This document shows, one piece after another, positions 22,225 to 33,380 of a stretch of 64,000 nucleotides of DNA. The translations under genes and the position numbers were made by a program. The notes beneath the pieces were generated by a model, which saw only the letters and a program-made list of their open reading frames with translations, was not told where the DNA came from and did no database searches. Each line of letters begins with the position of its first letter. The stretch's first letter is position 1. This DNA comes from Siphonodentalium dalli (Eukaryota; Mollusca; Scaphopoda; Gadilida; Siphonodentaliidae), in the NCBI GenBank assembly GCA_032622095.1, contig CP136067.1:135595990-135659989 (forward strand), given 5' to 3'.

Positions 22225-22625
22225 AAGGTACTCAATCCGATTTGATGGTCCTCATATCATCAGATTCCAACAACAACAAAATTTTTTGAAATGCCGCTTC
22301 AGTTATCAAAATCGAGTAATTGCCCAAAAATAATGCTATTAAACTATAGTATAAAATTTCCCAAAACCTGTTATCTATCATCATATCGTTCAACCAATTT
22401 TTGCCGTTTTGTCAAATATCTGACACAAAAAAGCCACTTGATTTTAGAGTTATCCATCTTCATCTGCAGTTTGGTCAGAGAAAGTCTTCTCGTCGACTGT
22501 TTACTGGGCCACTTAAAATTATCGGTGGTTAAAAATAATAGATTTCATTTTTATTTTTTACCCCTGAAGCGAGTGAAATAGTCATTTGTGAGCGTTAATT
22601 CGGATTAGGCATCTTTAAACTATGA
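22225..22625 (+). mobile_element. Family G TTAA element
   Basis: Flanked by TTAA; starts AGGTACTCAATCCGA and ends TCGGATTAGGCATCT. Interior follows 10144-10595 with a deletion near the right end. Confidence 0.7.
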
Positions 22626-22699
22626 AATAAACATTAGAAAAGGTCTAAGCAACTAAAATATCCTGCAAAACACAGATTTTCAACTAAATATTTGAATCA

Positions 22700-24040
22700 C
22701 AATTGCCATTGGTGATATTTGTTGACAAAACTGTAACAGTTAATGTTTACATCTTGTATCAGTTAATGATTACACAACAATGGTTTCAACAGAAAAGCTC
22801 ATGTTATTGGGCAATTATTATTAATGAAAATAAGAATAAAGTCTATCTATCTTTTCATGTTCTTGATAAGGATGATTTTACAGAGTTTAATAGTTTAACT
22901 GCGAAGTACTTGTGTCCCTTTAAAATAGGACTGATAATGCATTGTGACCATCGCTACTAAGAAGCAGGGCTTATTTTTCCATGCGAATCACTGAATCAAC
23001 TCACATAAAGATTTGCTTGTCGAACACTGGTGAGAATCAAAATTGATTCGCGTAATTGGCAACATCTGATTTGTGTAGAAAACTATTTTTTGTGGAAAAA
23101 TATTAGCAGTAATTCGGCTGAAATGATGATAGATGTCAGTTGAAGATAGTCCTTTTTGTTGCAAAAAACATTTTCATTACCAGAAATGGAATTATAGTAT
23201 GGAAATCCATATGTTACCCGCTTCCATACCCACCCCCGCTTTGGGGGCTGCAGCCCTGGTAATCTGATTTTGAAATATCATACTGATATTTTGATTCTTA
23301 AACTATCAAAAGATCTGATTAAATTTTGATTCTCCTCACTTCTAATGGTTTTAATTCCTGAAAAAGAACATATAAGTGTGTAAATGTGCAAAAAAAATAT
23401 ATAATTCTGCAAAATATCATCACCAAGATTTAGAACATATAGAAATAATTTAATCACAAGGTGTCAATCAACGAAATACTGGAATACTAAAACAATTGTG
23501 TTATTTCTCGATAACCTTAATTTCTTGATTAATTTTCCCGCTACAAAAATGACGACAGCGCCAAGTGAGCTAATATACCATGTGCCTAAAAATGTACATG
23601 GAAACTGTTCCATACTTCCTACCATTTAACATGAAAATTCGGCATCATAATTCGTTCGGGAATGACTGTATTGACAATAACGCGGGTACTAGATGCTAAT
23701 ATTCAGTGCACAAGTAACCAGCAAATCAACAAGATGGAACATTTGCAAAGAAATATAACATGGAAATTAACACTAACAAGGGTTTGTGCCACCGCGGTCG
23801 AATATCAATCCCACTTGCAACTACAGCTGTCCGGTGCCACGCGATGCGTGATCAGTTATGACAAGCCAATCAAAAACCTTGAATTGCCGACCCGATGTGA
23901 TCAATCGATAAGCACAAGTTGTGAGTGACTGGTGTCTCTTTCAACTTCATGTGTTTTTTTCCTCGGAAATAGTCTCAATGTTGTATGCTCGTTATACTTC
24001 CAACTTCTACTTTTGGTGGTTTTCTTGTGAAATGACAGAT
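22700..24040. other. Family L fragment and unassigned intergenic sequence
   Basis: 22700-22940 carries L blocks. From 22941 to 24040 no exon was accepted. A plus-strand frame at 23662 lacks splice signals and protein similarity. GGGGGCTGCAGCCC near 23245 is a local palindrome only. Confidence 0.4.
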
Positions 24041-24046
24041 TAAATT

Positions 24047-24212
24047 ATAAGATATAACTCTTATTTCGATTAAGGTTATGAGTATGAACCGAAAAGTTTG
24101 AAGATAAATTTCCTATAACTGCACTACGCGTGTTATAGAATTTATCTTCAAACTTTTCGGTAAAATTTCATAACCTTTATCGAAAAAAAAAGAGTTATTT
24201 CTTAAATAGATC
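24047..24212. repeat. Long hairpin
   Basis: AACTCTTATTTCGATTAAGG and ACCGAAAAGTTTGAAGATAA are mirrored by TTATCTTCAAACTTTTCGGT and a CCTTTATCGAAAAAA block, with the apex near CACTACGCGTG. Confidence 0.75.
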
Positions 24213-24420
24213 AACTTTGTTTTTATTTTTATTATTGATAGCTCTTGAATGATACGACTGTTATGTAAACATTACTGTTACAGTGCCAATCATTTCATCG
24301 ACAAACATTGCCAATTACAAATCAAATATTTTTTTTGCACAATTTTCATTGCTGACCTTTTATAATGTAAACCTTCATGATTTCATCAGAATTTTCTCAA
24401 CTGTTTAAATAACAAAGGTT

Positions 24421-25060
24421 TTAAAGATACATAATCCGATTTAACCCTTTGAGTGCCAGGGGCCGATCTAATCGGCCCTAAACCCACACAATAAGTCTGT
24501 TAATGAATATAATAAAATATATTAAAATTGTAAAAAATTGAAAAAAATAAAAAAAAAAAAAAAAATGTTAGGCCAATGCATTCTCTTATATATGTGAAGC
24601 GATCTATGGTCGACTCGCATATATAAGAGAATGCATTGGCACAGGGTATATGGGTCGATACAAAAATCGGACCTGGCACTCAAAGGGTTAACACCCCTAA
24701 ATTACTATTTCTTCGGCTTCCGTGGTAAAAAAATATTAGATTTGAGTCTAAGAACTCACCACCAAAGCCCAGAGTTATCAAATTTCTAGTTTGGAAATGT
24801 GTTATTTTTTACCACCTCGAATATCTGGCAGCCTGGCAAATATTGGACGAATGCTAATGGACATACTCTCGATATCAAATTGCGCTGAACAAAATGTTGA
24901 TATAACACTTTTTGGGCAATTTGATAATATAGTTGACAATGGTTTGCGTTTTTTTTCGCCAATTAATCTATTCTGATAACTGAAAAGGCAATTTCAAGAA
25001 ATGTTGTTGTTGGAATCTGATGATATTGGGACCGTCGAATTGGATTGTGTACCTTTAACA
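24421..25060 (-). mobile_element. Family G TTAA element interrupted by MITE-C
   Basis: Reverse orientation: begins TTAAAGATACATAATCCGA and ends near GTACCTTTAA at 25058. The C element at 24445-24687 sits inside with its TTAA duplicated, so G is older here. Confidence 0.8.
24445..24687. mobile_element. MITE-C nested in family G
   Basis: TTAA at 24441-24444 and 24688-24691. Perfect 16-bp inverted ends CCCTTTGAGTGCCAGG. One hairpin core with GATCTATGGTCGAC apex, beside an A-rich spacer, then CACAGGGTATATGGGT. Confidence 0.92.
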
Positions 25061-25157
25061 TGCAGCATCTTTTTTTCATTGTTGTTCTTACTGATGTTTT
25101 ACTGTTAACAGTTATGATTTGTCACATTTTCCCTGCTGCGAAGTTGATACATTTAGG

Positions 25158-25292
25158 AGATAAACGTACCCTGTTGAGTTGCACATTCTGGATTCGAGCA
25201 TGAAAACAGTTAAGCCGGCTCGTTCACAAACTGTTTTCATGCTCGAATCCCAGAATGTACAATGAAACAGGGTACGTTTATCTCCATTTTAA
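25158..25292. repeat. Foldback related to the 13562 repeat
   Basis: GGAGATAAACGTACCCTGTT is mirrored by a CAGGGTACGTTTATCTCC block; inner arms pair TTCGAGCATGAAAACAGTT with the inverse. The right arm matches the 13562/13861 units. Confidence 0.75.
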
Positions 25293-25299
25293 TTCAATC

Positions 25300-26480
25300 T
25301 AGCAAGGAATTTGCAAAAAAAAACTGCATAAAAAGTATCATTTAGTCATTTTCATGACACGAATCGAGACTTTCATTTTGCCATTGTCACCGTGCACAAA
25401 TCGTTGGGTTTGTTCATTGCGTTACTTGGAACACTGCTCCGAAACAATTTCCTGTGGGGCGGGTTGGCTCATTTAGCTACTCCGTTCTGCGCCAATGAAA
25501 TTTTACCGTGCTACAGTCAGATTTGATGCACGCTGAAGTGGCCAATGAACGGTATCTATAGACAACAACGTGCGGGTGTGCTCGTTTCGCTACTCCATTC
25601 AGCGGCGATAAAATTTTACCATGCTACATTCAGATTTGATGCACGCTGAAGCGGTCGATGTCGGTGAATCAAAAACTAAAGTTAGCCGCTCTCGGCCAAT
25701 CAGAATGCTTGTTTTTAATGACAAATACTCAATTGAATTAAATTTCAAGATACACCAAAAAAGTTGAAGCGACATTTCCAATTCACAGCGTTTGAATGAA
25801 TGATTGTTTTATTGTCAGCCAGTTTTACATGGGATATGAGAACATCTACCTACCATAAGTTTGCAGTCAGAGTTATATGTTCTTGACCTAATATTTGTTT
25901 GTTTGTTTATATTAATAGCTGTTCAGGGTTCCAGGCTTTTTTATTTTGCTCATTCAGTTTCTATTGTAAAGATATAAATTTTTATCCACTGCTCACTACC
26001 TCTATTTCCTACGTAAAGCCTGCCTAATAAACGTTACGTTTATTAAATCAATGTAGCTTTATTAGGTCAACGTAGCTTTATTAGGTTAGTACTACTTTCA
26101 TGGCGTAATTGCATATGCAAATTGTGCAAGTAACTAGGGACGTCAACAAATTTAAATTGCATAATTGTGATTCTGGGACGTTTTATCGTCCATTATTCAC
26201 CGCAATTGATACAAAATTCGTAAACGGACATGTGTTTTTGCTCTAAAACATCTATAAACCATTAGAACAAGACCAATTATTAAAAAAAAAACCAACGAAC
26301 TATTATCTCTATTAAGCTGCACTCCGGCTTTACAACGTCATGAATGCTAATTAGTTTGCTTGACCTAATAAATGTAAGGGCATGATCGAAGTAACAAATG
26401 TAAAACCGAGGAGAATGACAGATGAACCTGACAAAAGGCAAGTTTTGTGCGATGGATAAATCAAATAGCTAATGTTTTCG
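25300..26480. other. Intergenic, nothing recognised
   Basis: A short local repeat lies at 25480-25540 and 25600-25660 (GATGCACGCTGAAG twice). No exon, RNA gene or full element identified. Confidence 0.45.
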
Positions 26481-26482
26481 CT

Positions 26483-26583
26483 TAAACTGTGTATGTCCGC
26501 TTGGGGGATTTGGCATCTATTGGACTCTGTAGAGCCTCTACCAATAGATGATCAAATCCCCCTCATGGACATAAACAGTTTAA
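26483..26583. repeat. Foldback joined to a B element
   Basis: TTAAACTGTGTATGTCC and GGGGGATTTG are mirrored by CAAATCCCCC and GGACATAAACAGTTTAA. The B element at 26584 was inserted at the terminal TTAA of this palindrome. Confidence 0.75.
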
Positions 26584-27003
26584 CCCTTTACCCAACAGAA
26601 CGGTTTGTTTTACCCTGTGCCAATGCATTCTCTTATATATGCGAGTCGACCATAGGTCGCCTCGCATATATAAGAGAATGCATTGGCTTAACACATTAAA
26701 AATGATAAAATTGTCAAAGAAAGTAGAAAAATATTATAAAAATTGTTAAAAAATGTTAAAAAAATTATAAAATTGTTTTTTTTTAGGCCAATGCATTCTC
26801 TTATATATGCGAGGCGACCTATGGTCGACTCGCATATATAAGAGAATGCATTGGCACAGGGCATAACTGTAACCATCACAATGTGGTCAATGAACCGGTT
26901 CCAATGATATCCATATTTGTATGGTGTTATTGAGACAGAACGAAGATATTTAGGCTGTTGAAGCTTTATTTGGGCGTTTTTGGCCGGTTTGTTGGGTAAA
27001 GGG
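26584..27003. mobile_element. MITE-B full copy
   Basis: TTAA at both sides (26580-26583 and 27004-27007), ends CCCTTTACCCAACA and TGTTGGGTAAAGGG. Two hairpin cores with an expanded A/T-rich spacer. Confidence 0.9.
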
Positions 27004-27039
27004 TTAAGCGACGACATTAGCTATGTACATATTCTATAT

Positions 27040-27220
27040 TTATCACCCTCAAACAAAGTTTGGTGGGAGGGATATAGAAGTGGGTTCTGTCCGTCTATCT
27101 CAGTCCATCCGTAACAACTATCATGATTGGGAATCACGTGGTTTCGATGTTGGTGAGTACCACAAATTCAAACTGGTCAAGGCGTGTGAAAACGCACACA
27201 AACATAATATCTGAGGAACT
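27040..27220. repeat. Family K fragment
   Basis: CCTCAAACAAAGTTTGGTGG and GATATAGAAGTGGGTTC match the start of the 9430 copy. Confidence 0.45.
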
Positions 27221-27250
27221 GACACAAAACATAGCATTTTGACTCTTTAA

Positions 27251-27640
27251 CCCTTTACCCAACAGAAGGGCCCTGTGCCAATGCATTCTCTTATATATGC
27301 GAGTCGACCATAGGTCGCCTCGCATATATAAGAGACTGCATTGGCTTAACACATTACAAATTATAAAATTGTTAAAGAATGTAAGAAAAAATGGTAAAAG
27401 TGTTAAAAAAAGATTTTTTTTAGGCCAATGCATTCTGTTATATATGCGAGGCGACCTATGGTCGACTCGCATATATAAGAGAATGCATTGGCACAGGGCT
27501 AACTGTAACTATCACAATGTGGTCAAGGAGCCGGTTCCAATGATATCCATATTTGTATGGTTCTATTGAGACAGACCGAAGATATTTTAGGCTGTTGAAG
27601 CTTTATTTGGCCGGTTTTGGCCGGTTTGTTGGGTAAAGGG
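27251..27640. mobile_element. MITE-B full copy
   Basis: TTAA at 27247-27250 and 27641-27644; same ends, two hairpin cores and right-arm block as the other B copies. A second B lies only 247 bp to the left. Confidence 0.9.
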
Positions 27641-27644
27641 TTAA

Positions 27645-27873
27645 GAGCATATGCTAGTTTATTTTTAAAACAAGTTGATACCTTATTTATTCGAAATAGT
27701 TTTCTGTAACATTCTAACCAAAGTTGCCAGTTGGAGGTCACGGAATACACCAGTCCATACATTTAGGAGAATCCTTTGACTGACAACTTCGGTCAGAATG
27801 TTAGAGCAAACAACTGTGAGTTTGGACACAAATGAGGTATCAGCTTGTTTGATAAATAGTATATCATATGCTC
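27645..27873. repeat. Foldback abutting MITE-B
   Basis: GAGCATATG at the left pairs with CATATGCTC at the right, with AACAAGTTGATACC mirrored by GGTATCAGCTTGTT further in. Confidence 0.6.
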
Positions 27874-28084
27874 CTAGCTGCCAAAATACTATATAATATG
27901 TCATATCCTAGTTTATCACATAATTTGGCCATAAAAGCAGTTTCATAATTATCGGTAATAGACACGTTTAATATCAGCACGTGCGATGACGTCACGGCGT
28001 TCTTCAAATAACTTGCGATCGCTGCAGTTTATGATTGTTGTTTTCGATGAATATTTCGCGTTGCTTCGGGTTTATTTGATCATG

Positions 28085-28245
28085 TGATAAAAGGTATCTC
28101 ACACTCGTCCTATTTTATACGTAATTTATCAACCTCGTCCTCTAAATTCTATTTGAGCCTCGGTAAACCTCGGCTCAAATCGAATTTACTGAACTCGGTT
28201 GATAAATTCCGTATAAAATAGTAACTCATGTGAGATCCTCTATAT
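28085..28245. repeat. Foldback, family H type
   Basis: GGTATCTCACACTCGTCCTA and ATACGTAATTTATCAACCTC are mirrored around GGTAAACCTCGGC, ending CATGTGAGATCCTCTATA. Its apex and ends resemble those of 60760-60900. Confidence 0.7.
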
Positions 28246-28299
28246 ATGACTTTTTTCCTAGTTTCTGGTTGCATTTGCGATCACTTTGGCCATTTTAAA

Positions 28300-28500
28300 T
28301 GCTTGATACCCATAAACTTGAAACCAGGTGATTTACCACTGTGACTATTGAGCACTCTATCTCCATCATCATGAGTTGGATTTGAATTATCTTTGGTATG
28401 CTCATGAACCACAATGGGGGGAAGTGATATCCATGTGGAACCAATTACGTACATTCATTTATTACCGAGTTATTGCCCTCAGAGTGTAATATACATCCAT
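28300..28500. repeat. Family K repeat
   Basis: GGTATGCTCATGAACCACAA and CGAGTTATTGCCCTC blocks, as at 56450-56620. Confidence 0.5.
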
Positions 28501-28525
28501 CCGGTCAGCTTTGATCGGATGTTAA

Positions 28526-28917
28526 CCCTTCCATGAATGGAGCTTCCTACAATTTTTCACAAAACACTGTGCCAATGCATTCTCTTATATAGGGAACCTC
28601 CCATATATAAGTGAATACATTGTCTGACACTATTTACCTTGACCTAGTGAGCCAGTGCATTCTCTTATATATGCGAGGCTCCGTATGGGAGACTCGATTA
28701 TATTAGAGAATGCACTGGCACATGATCTTTAATGTCTATGGGAGACTCGCATATATAAGATAATTCATTGGCCTAACAATATTTACCTTGACCTACTGTA
28801 AGCCAGTTCATTCTCTTGTATATGCGAGGCTCAGTATGGAGAGACTCTCATATAAAAGAGAATGCACTGGCACAGGATCGTTAATGCTGCACCAACGCAG
28901 ATCCCGTCATGAAAGGA
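28526..28917. mobile_element. MITE-D, enlarged copy
   Basis: TTAA at 28522-28525 and 28918-28921. Carries four hairpin half-units instead of the usual two pairs; the section after 28735 repeats the CTAACAATATTTACCTTGAC spacer, indicating an internal duplication. Confidence 0.75.
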
Positions 28918-29035
28918 TTAATGATTTTGGTATATTCATGATCAGAACCACAATGGGATGAAGGGTATCCAAATGCTACAAGTTTGGTCATGCAGTCAGT
29001 CATCACTGGTCAGATAAAAATATCTTTGGAATTAA

Positions 29036-29279
29036 CCCTTTGAGTGCCAGGTCGATTTTTGTATCAACCCATATACCCTGTGCCAATGCATTCTCTTATA
29101 TATGCGAGTCGACCATAGGTCGCCTCACATATATAAGAGAATGCATTGGCCTAACAATTTTTTTATTATTATTTTTTTTTTACAATTTTTTACAATTTTA
29201 ATAATTTATTCTTATATTCATTAACAGACTTATTTTGTAGGTTTAGGGCCGATTAGATCGGCCCCTGGCACTCAAAGGG
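29036..29279. mobile_element. MITE-C full copy
   Basis: TTAA at 29032-29035 and 29280-29283, ends CCCTTTGAGTGCCAGG and CCTGGCACTCAAAGGG, one hairpin core and a T-rich spacer. Opposite orientation to 24445. Confidence 0.9.
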
Positions 29280-29375
29280 TTAAGCCACCTTCGAAAATTA
29301 ATAAACTTCAGTGGAAAGCCACCTTTGTGCAAGATACACTGTACGTAAACTTGCTATGATTTAGAGTGACATTAA

Positions 29376-29949
29376 CCCTTTCAATATGGGAGCTGCACTG
29401 GCACAGCATTAACCCTTTGAGTGCCAGGGGCCGATCTCATCGGCCATAAACCTACAAAATAAGTCTGTTAAAGAATATAAGAATAAATTACTAAAATTGT
29501 ACTAAAAAAAATGTTACGCCAATGCATTCTCTTATATATGCGAGGCGACCTATGGTCGACTCGCATATATAAGAGAATGCATTGGCACAGGGTATATGGG
29601 TTGTTACAAAAATCGACCTGGTACTCAAAGGGTTAAAGATCATGTGCCAGTGCAATCTCATATATATGAGTCTTCCATAGGGAGCCTCGCATATATAAGA
29701 GAGTTCACTGCTTACAAGTTCAAGGTAAATATTGTTAGGCCAATGTATTCTCTTATATATGTGAGGCTCCCTATGGGAGACACACATATAAGAGAATGCG
29801 TTGCACAGGTTTTCTCACTGGCTTACAAGGTGAAGGTAAATATTGTTAAGCCAATGTGTTCTCTTATATATGCGAGGCTATCTATGGGAGACTCCCGAAT
29901 GCATTGGCATGTTTTTCGTAAAATTTCAGGAAGCTCCAGTCATGGAAGG
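29376..29949 (-). mobile_element. MITE-D interrupted by MITE-C
   Basis: TTAA at 29372-29375 and 29950-29953. The left remnant ends GGCACAGCA, the right part resumes TTAAAGATCATGTGCCAGTG. The intact D sequence at 33134 shows GCAGCATTAAAGATCCTG at the junction, so C landed on that TTAA. Confidence 0.82.
29413..29632. mobile_element. MITE-C nested in MITE-D
   Basis: TTAA at 29409-29412 and 29633-29636, ends CCCTTTGAGTGCCAGG and a one-base variant of its inverse. One hairpin core. Confidence 0.9.
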
Positions 29950-29953
29950 TTAA

Positions 29954-30426
29954 CAATTACATGTATTTCATAAATTGTATTCAACAAAATGGCTTCATCC
30001 TGGTGTATATGAGTCTAGTCAGTACATCATCATGCTTGCCATCAAAAATTGTTTTAGTGGAACAAAATGAAGATTGATATTTGTATTTTATGAAAAAAAT
30101 ATAGTGGTATTATAAGTGAAGGTCTGGAACCCTTAATACATCGTTATTAACCTAGTTGTTTCTGTTTTCGTTTGTTAGAAGTTGGTTGTCTAATCGTTGA
30201 GTCATTCCTTTATATGTTTTACCGAGTCTATGTTTACAAATTGTGATCAATTTTATGTGCAGATTGAAACTGTTTGTTTCTATTTTATTGTTGTTTACAG
30301 CCAAGAAATAGGCTCATTTCTTTGTTTTTAATGTATGAAAAAAAAGAAGAAATAAATTAGAATCTACATCATATTTATGTATTATGCTGTTCATCGTGCA
30401 TATTTGCCAAACCCTCATTCATGGTA
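29954..30426. other. Intergenic, nothing recognised
   Basis: AT-rich; AAAAAAAGAAGAAATAAATT near 30341 hints at a polyadenylated tail but no body was recognised. Confidence 0.4.
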
Positions 30427-30618
30427 CAGTAATGCCCTAAATAATAGACTCCTTAACCACAGCAGAATTATGGGTAATTTTTCAGGATTTCAGACTTGTT
30501 ACCATTCACCGGAAAGCTCTCAGTGATGAATGGAAACAAGCGATATTTCCGACTAAATCCTGAAAAATTACCCATAATTCTGCTGTGGTTAAGGAGTCGA
30601 TTATTTAGGGCATTACTG
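30427..30618. mobile_element. MITE-A full foldback copy
   Basis: CAGTAATGCCC to GGGCATTACTG between TA dinucleotides; small internal deletion in the left arm. Confidence 0.88.
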
Positions 30619-30639
30619 TAAATGCTGCTGACTTTAAAG

Positions 30640-31595
30640 TAGTGACGCATACTGGGTTGGTCCAGGGCTCGATTGCTGGACCGGTCCATGATCCAGGTCC
30701 GGTACTTTCCTTGAGTGAATTGATTGAAGGGTTCAATGAGATAATGGGGCTCAATCAAGGGTTAGAGGGTAGTTGCCCCGTCTCCTCGACGCCCCTGTCT
30801 CATTAATCACCACACAATAATATGTGTACTCCTCCAATCAATTTGTTGGTCACAGCACTGCAGAAAGCTGCTTTGAGCCATGGACATCCAATGCTATTAC
30901 CAACAGCATAGCTGTATGGGCGCCCAAATTTTTAGGGGGGAGGGCTAAAACTTTTTGCCCAAACTTTTTACATGATATATTCATTGTTGTAAAGCAACTT
31001 TTGTGGAATATACCTTGAATATACACAGAAATATCACAAAATAGATTCAAATTAACCTTAAATGTGTATAATTCGGGCAGATATGTGAAAAATGGCCTAA
31101 ATTGCCACAATTTCCTCCTGAAATACCATTCATTTTGCTTGAAATTTTCCGAATTTGACTGAAAATATCTTCAATTTGCCCGAAAATTGTCTGAATTTTG
31201 ACCATTCAAAATGTTTTGGAGAGCAAGAGGAGGGGCGGGCTGCAGCCCATATGGGAAGCTATAATATTTCTGTGATGAATATACCCTCCATTCATTATCA
31301 CTGATTTAATCGGGGAAACATCCATTCTTGCAATGAGTTAATTGAATGAATAAATAAGATAATGGATTCAATTGCCCCCTCTGCTTGATGCCCCAGTGTC
31401 AATCACCACAAGTATGTATGCAAGATAGGTAGTTGCCCCTGCCCCTGTCTCAATCCTCACACAATAATATGTGCGTGCACTTTTCCAATCAGTTTGTTGG
31501 TCACAGCTCTGCAGTAAGTTGCTTTGAGCCGCTGACCCTCTGACATCCAATGCCTTTTACCAACAGGAAGCTACCTAAGCTAATAACTTTGTTAG
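30640..31595 (+). repeat. Diverged direct repeats of about 600 bp
   Basis: 30790-30905 (CACACAATAATATGTG to TTACCAACAG) recurs at 31437-31566. GGGGAAACAT with GAATTGATTGAA and GATAATGG blocks recurs at 30716, 31310 and 31895. Probably partial tandem copies of an old element. Confidence 0.55.
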
Positions 31596-31835
31596 CAAGC
31601 CTTGAAATAGTGTGTCTGTCATTTGCAGAATGAGGTCCCCAGAGGGTGAATTTAGTGAATCTACCCCACATAGTGGGCTAGCATCACCAAATTCACCCTC
31701 TGGGAACCTCATTCTGCTGAGGTGTAAGCAGAATGAGGTCCCCAGAGGGTGAATTTGGTATGCGGGCTAGCATCACTAAATTCACCCTCTGGGGACCTCA
31801 TTCTGCAAATGACAGACACACTATTTCAAGGCTTG
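31596..31835. mobile_element. MITE-E full copy with 8-bp target duplication
   Basis: Starts CAAGCCTTGAAATAG, ends CTATTTCAAGGCTTG; TTTGTTAG flanks both sides (31588-31595 and 31836-31843). Two hairpins around TGGGCTAGCATCACC and TGCGGGCTAGCATC. Confidence 0.92.
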
Positions 31836-31843
31836 TTTGTTAG

Positions 31844-32330
31844 TATATGTCTGTATTGAACTTGCAACCCATTAATTATCACTATGATTTTAATAGGGGA
31901 AACATTCCTTCTTACAATTAATGAATTGATTGAAGAGTTCAATGAGATAATGGGATCAATTGACCTGAGTAGTTTTAAATCTTCAAAAGATTTACTCACG
32001 TGTTGAATGGAACCCTCTGTGGAGATCGAGATCTGAAAGGCGAAGTGCAAGCAATTATTTGACATGAGTATTGGCTAATTTTTGCATTATTGTTGAATGT
32101 TGAGTGGTTATCATGTGTAAGGTACGGGACCACCTGACCCAGCGACATGACTAAATCCAGTTCTCTGTAATTATATGTCCGTTCTTTATGTGCATTTTTT
32201 CTAAGTTGCCCAACTTCAAAACTAAATGGGAGTGTATGTCAAAGTAATTCTATTATTTCTTTATTCCACAAAGTAGAATAGATATTTAGTCATAGTGTTA
32301 TTGATAGATATAGAGCTTAGGTCCCATGTT
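31844..32330. other. Repeat tail and unassigned sequence
   Basis: 31850-31970 is the third copy of the GGGGAAACAT repeat noted at 30640-31595. Nothing recognised beyond it. Confidence 0.45.
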
Positions 32331-33000
32331 GTTATGAAAAAAGTCTCACAAAACCACACCTCTAAGAAATTTCTATTCAAAAACGGGAAGAATTCGTCAT
32401 TATTTTCTTATATTGGCGTCCACACAAAAGTTTTTGCTTCTTTTATTGTTGGGTCGCGTTAATCATCCTTACACCATTCAGCATTAAAATATCAACCATA
32501 TTAACTGACCATTTATTTGGGCCTTGAAATCACTACAGTAATGCCCTAAGTAATCGACTCCTTAAACACAGCAGAATTATGGGTAACTTTTCAGGATTTA
32601 GTCGGAAATATGGCTTGTTGCCATTCATCGGAAAGCTCTCCCCGAGAGCTTTCCGATGAATGGCAAAAGCCATATTTCCGACTAAATCCTGAAAAGTTAC
32701 CCATAATTCTGCTGTGTTTAAGGAGTCGATTACTTAGGGCATTACTGTACCTTGGTCAACAACAATCCATACCCGGAGTTGAAATTTTTAGCTGAATATA
32801 AATATTAAATTTTTCTTCAAATACCACTTTGTTTTATATGTTTGGTGTTGAATGTGGGTAGGATTAACGCAGCACAACATAAAAGAAGCAACAATTCTGG
32901 TGGAGACACCGATAAATGAAATTAGTGACGTTTCTTCCATTTTTCGAATAGAAATTTTGTAGATGTGTAGTTTTTTGCGAGATTTTTCTCATAACTAATA
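32331..33000. repeat. Foldback carrying an A element in its spacer
   Basis: Left arm 32331-32490 (GTTATGAAAAAAGTCTCAC, AGAAATTTCTATTC, TTGCTTCTTTTATTGTTG) is mirrored by 32845-33000 (GAATAGAAATTTTGTAG, GAGATTTTTCTCATAAC). MITE-A 32536-32747 lies between the arms. Confidence 0.7.
32536..32747. mobile_element. MITE-A full foldback copy, near perfect
   Basis: CAGTAATGCCC to GGGCATTACTG between TA dinucleotides; arms are almost identical in inverse, apex GAAAGCTCTCCCCGAGAGC. Confidence 0.92.
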
Positions 33001-33133
33001 ATCAGTTGAAAACTGATCATTGCCAGCATTATTTATTGTTTAATGATTAAGTAATAGTATCGATTAATCAAATATAAAAGTCAAATAAGGAATTCCATTT
33101 TGTTGAGAATAGAAAATTTAATATCAACTATAA

Positions 33134-33380
33134 CCCTTTCATGACAGGAGCATGCTGGTGCAGCATTAAAGATCCTGTGCCAGTACATTCTCTTATTTAT
33201 GCGAGTCTCCCATGGTGAACTTCGCATATATGAGAGAATGTACTGGCTTACATGGTCAAGGTAAATATTGTTAGGCCAATGTATTCTCTTATATATGTGA
33301 GGCTCCCTATGGGAGACTCACATATATAAACGGATGCGCAGGGTTTTCGCTAATTTCAGGAAGCTCCAATAATGGAAGGG
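33134..33380 (-). mobile_element. MITE-D copy
   Basis: Ends CCCTTTCATGACAGGAGC and AGCTCCAATAATGGAAGGG. The left flank is TATAA and the right TCAA, so the TTAA duplication has mutated. Two hairpins. Confidence 0.78.

Noticed and set aside
23662-23928. 88-codon plus-strand frame
   Set aside because: No splice sites, motifs or similarity recognised; composition is like the surroundings.
26688-27472. Frames of 109 and 112 codons over B elements
   Set aside because: Entirely within MITE-B copies and palindromic sequence.
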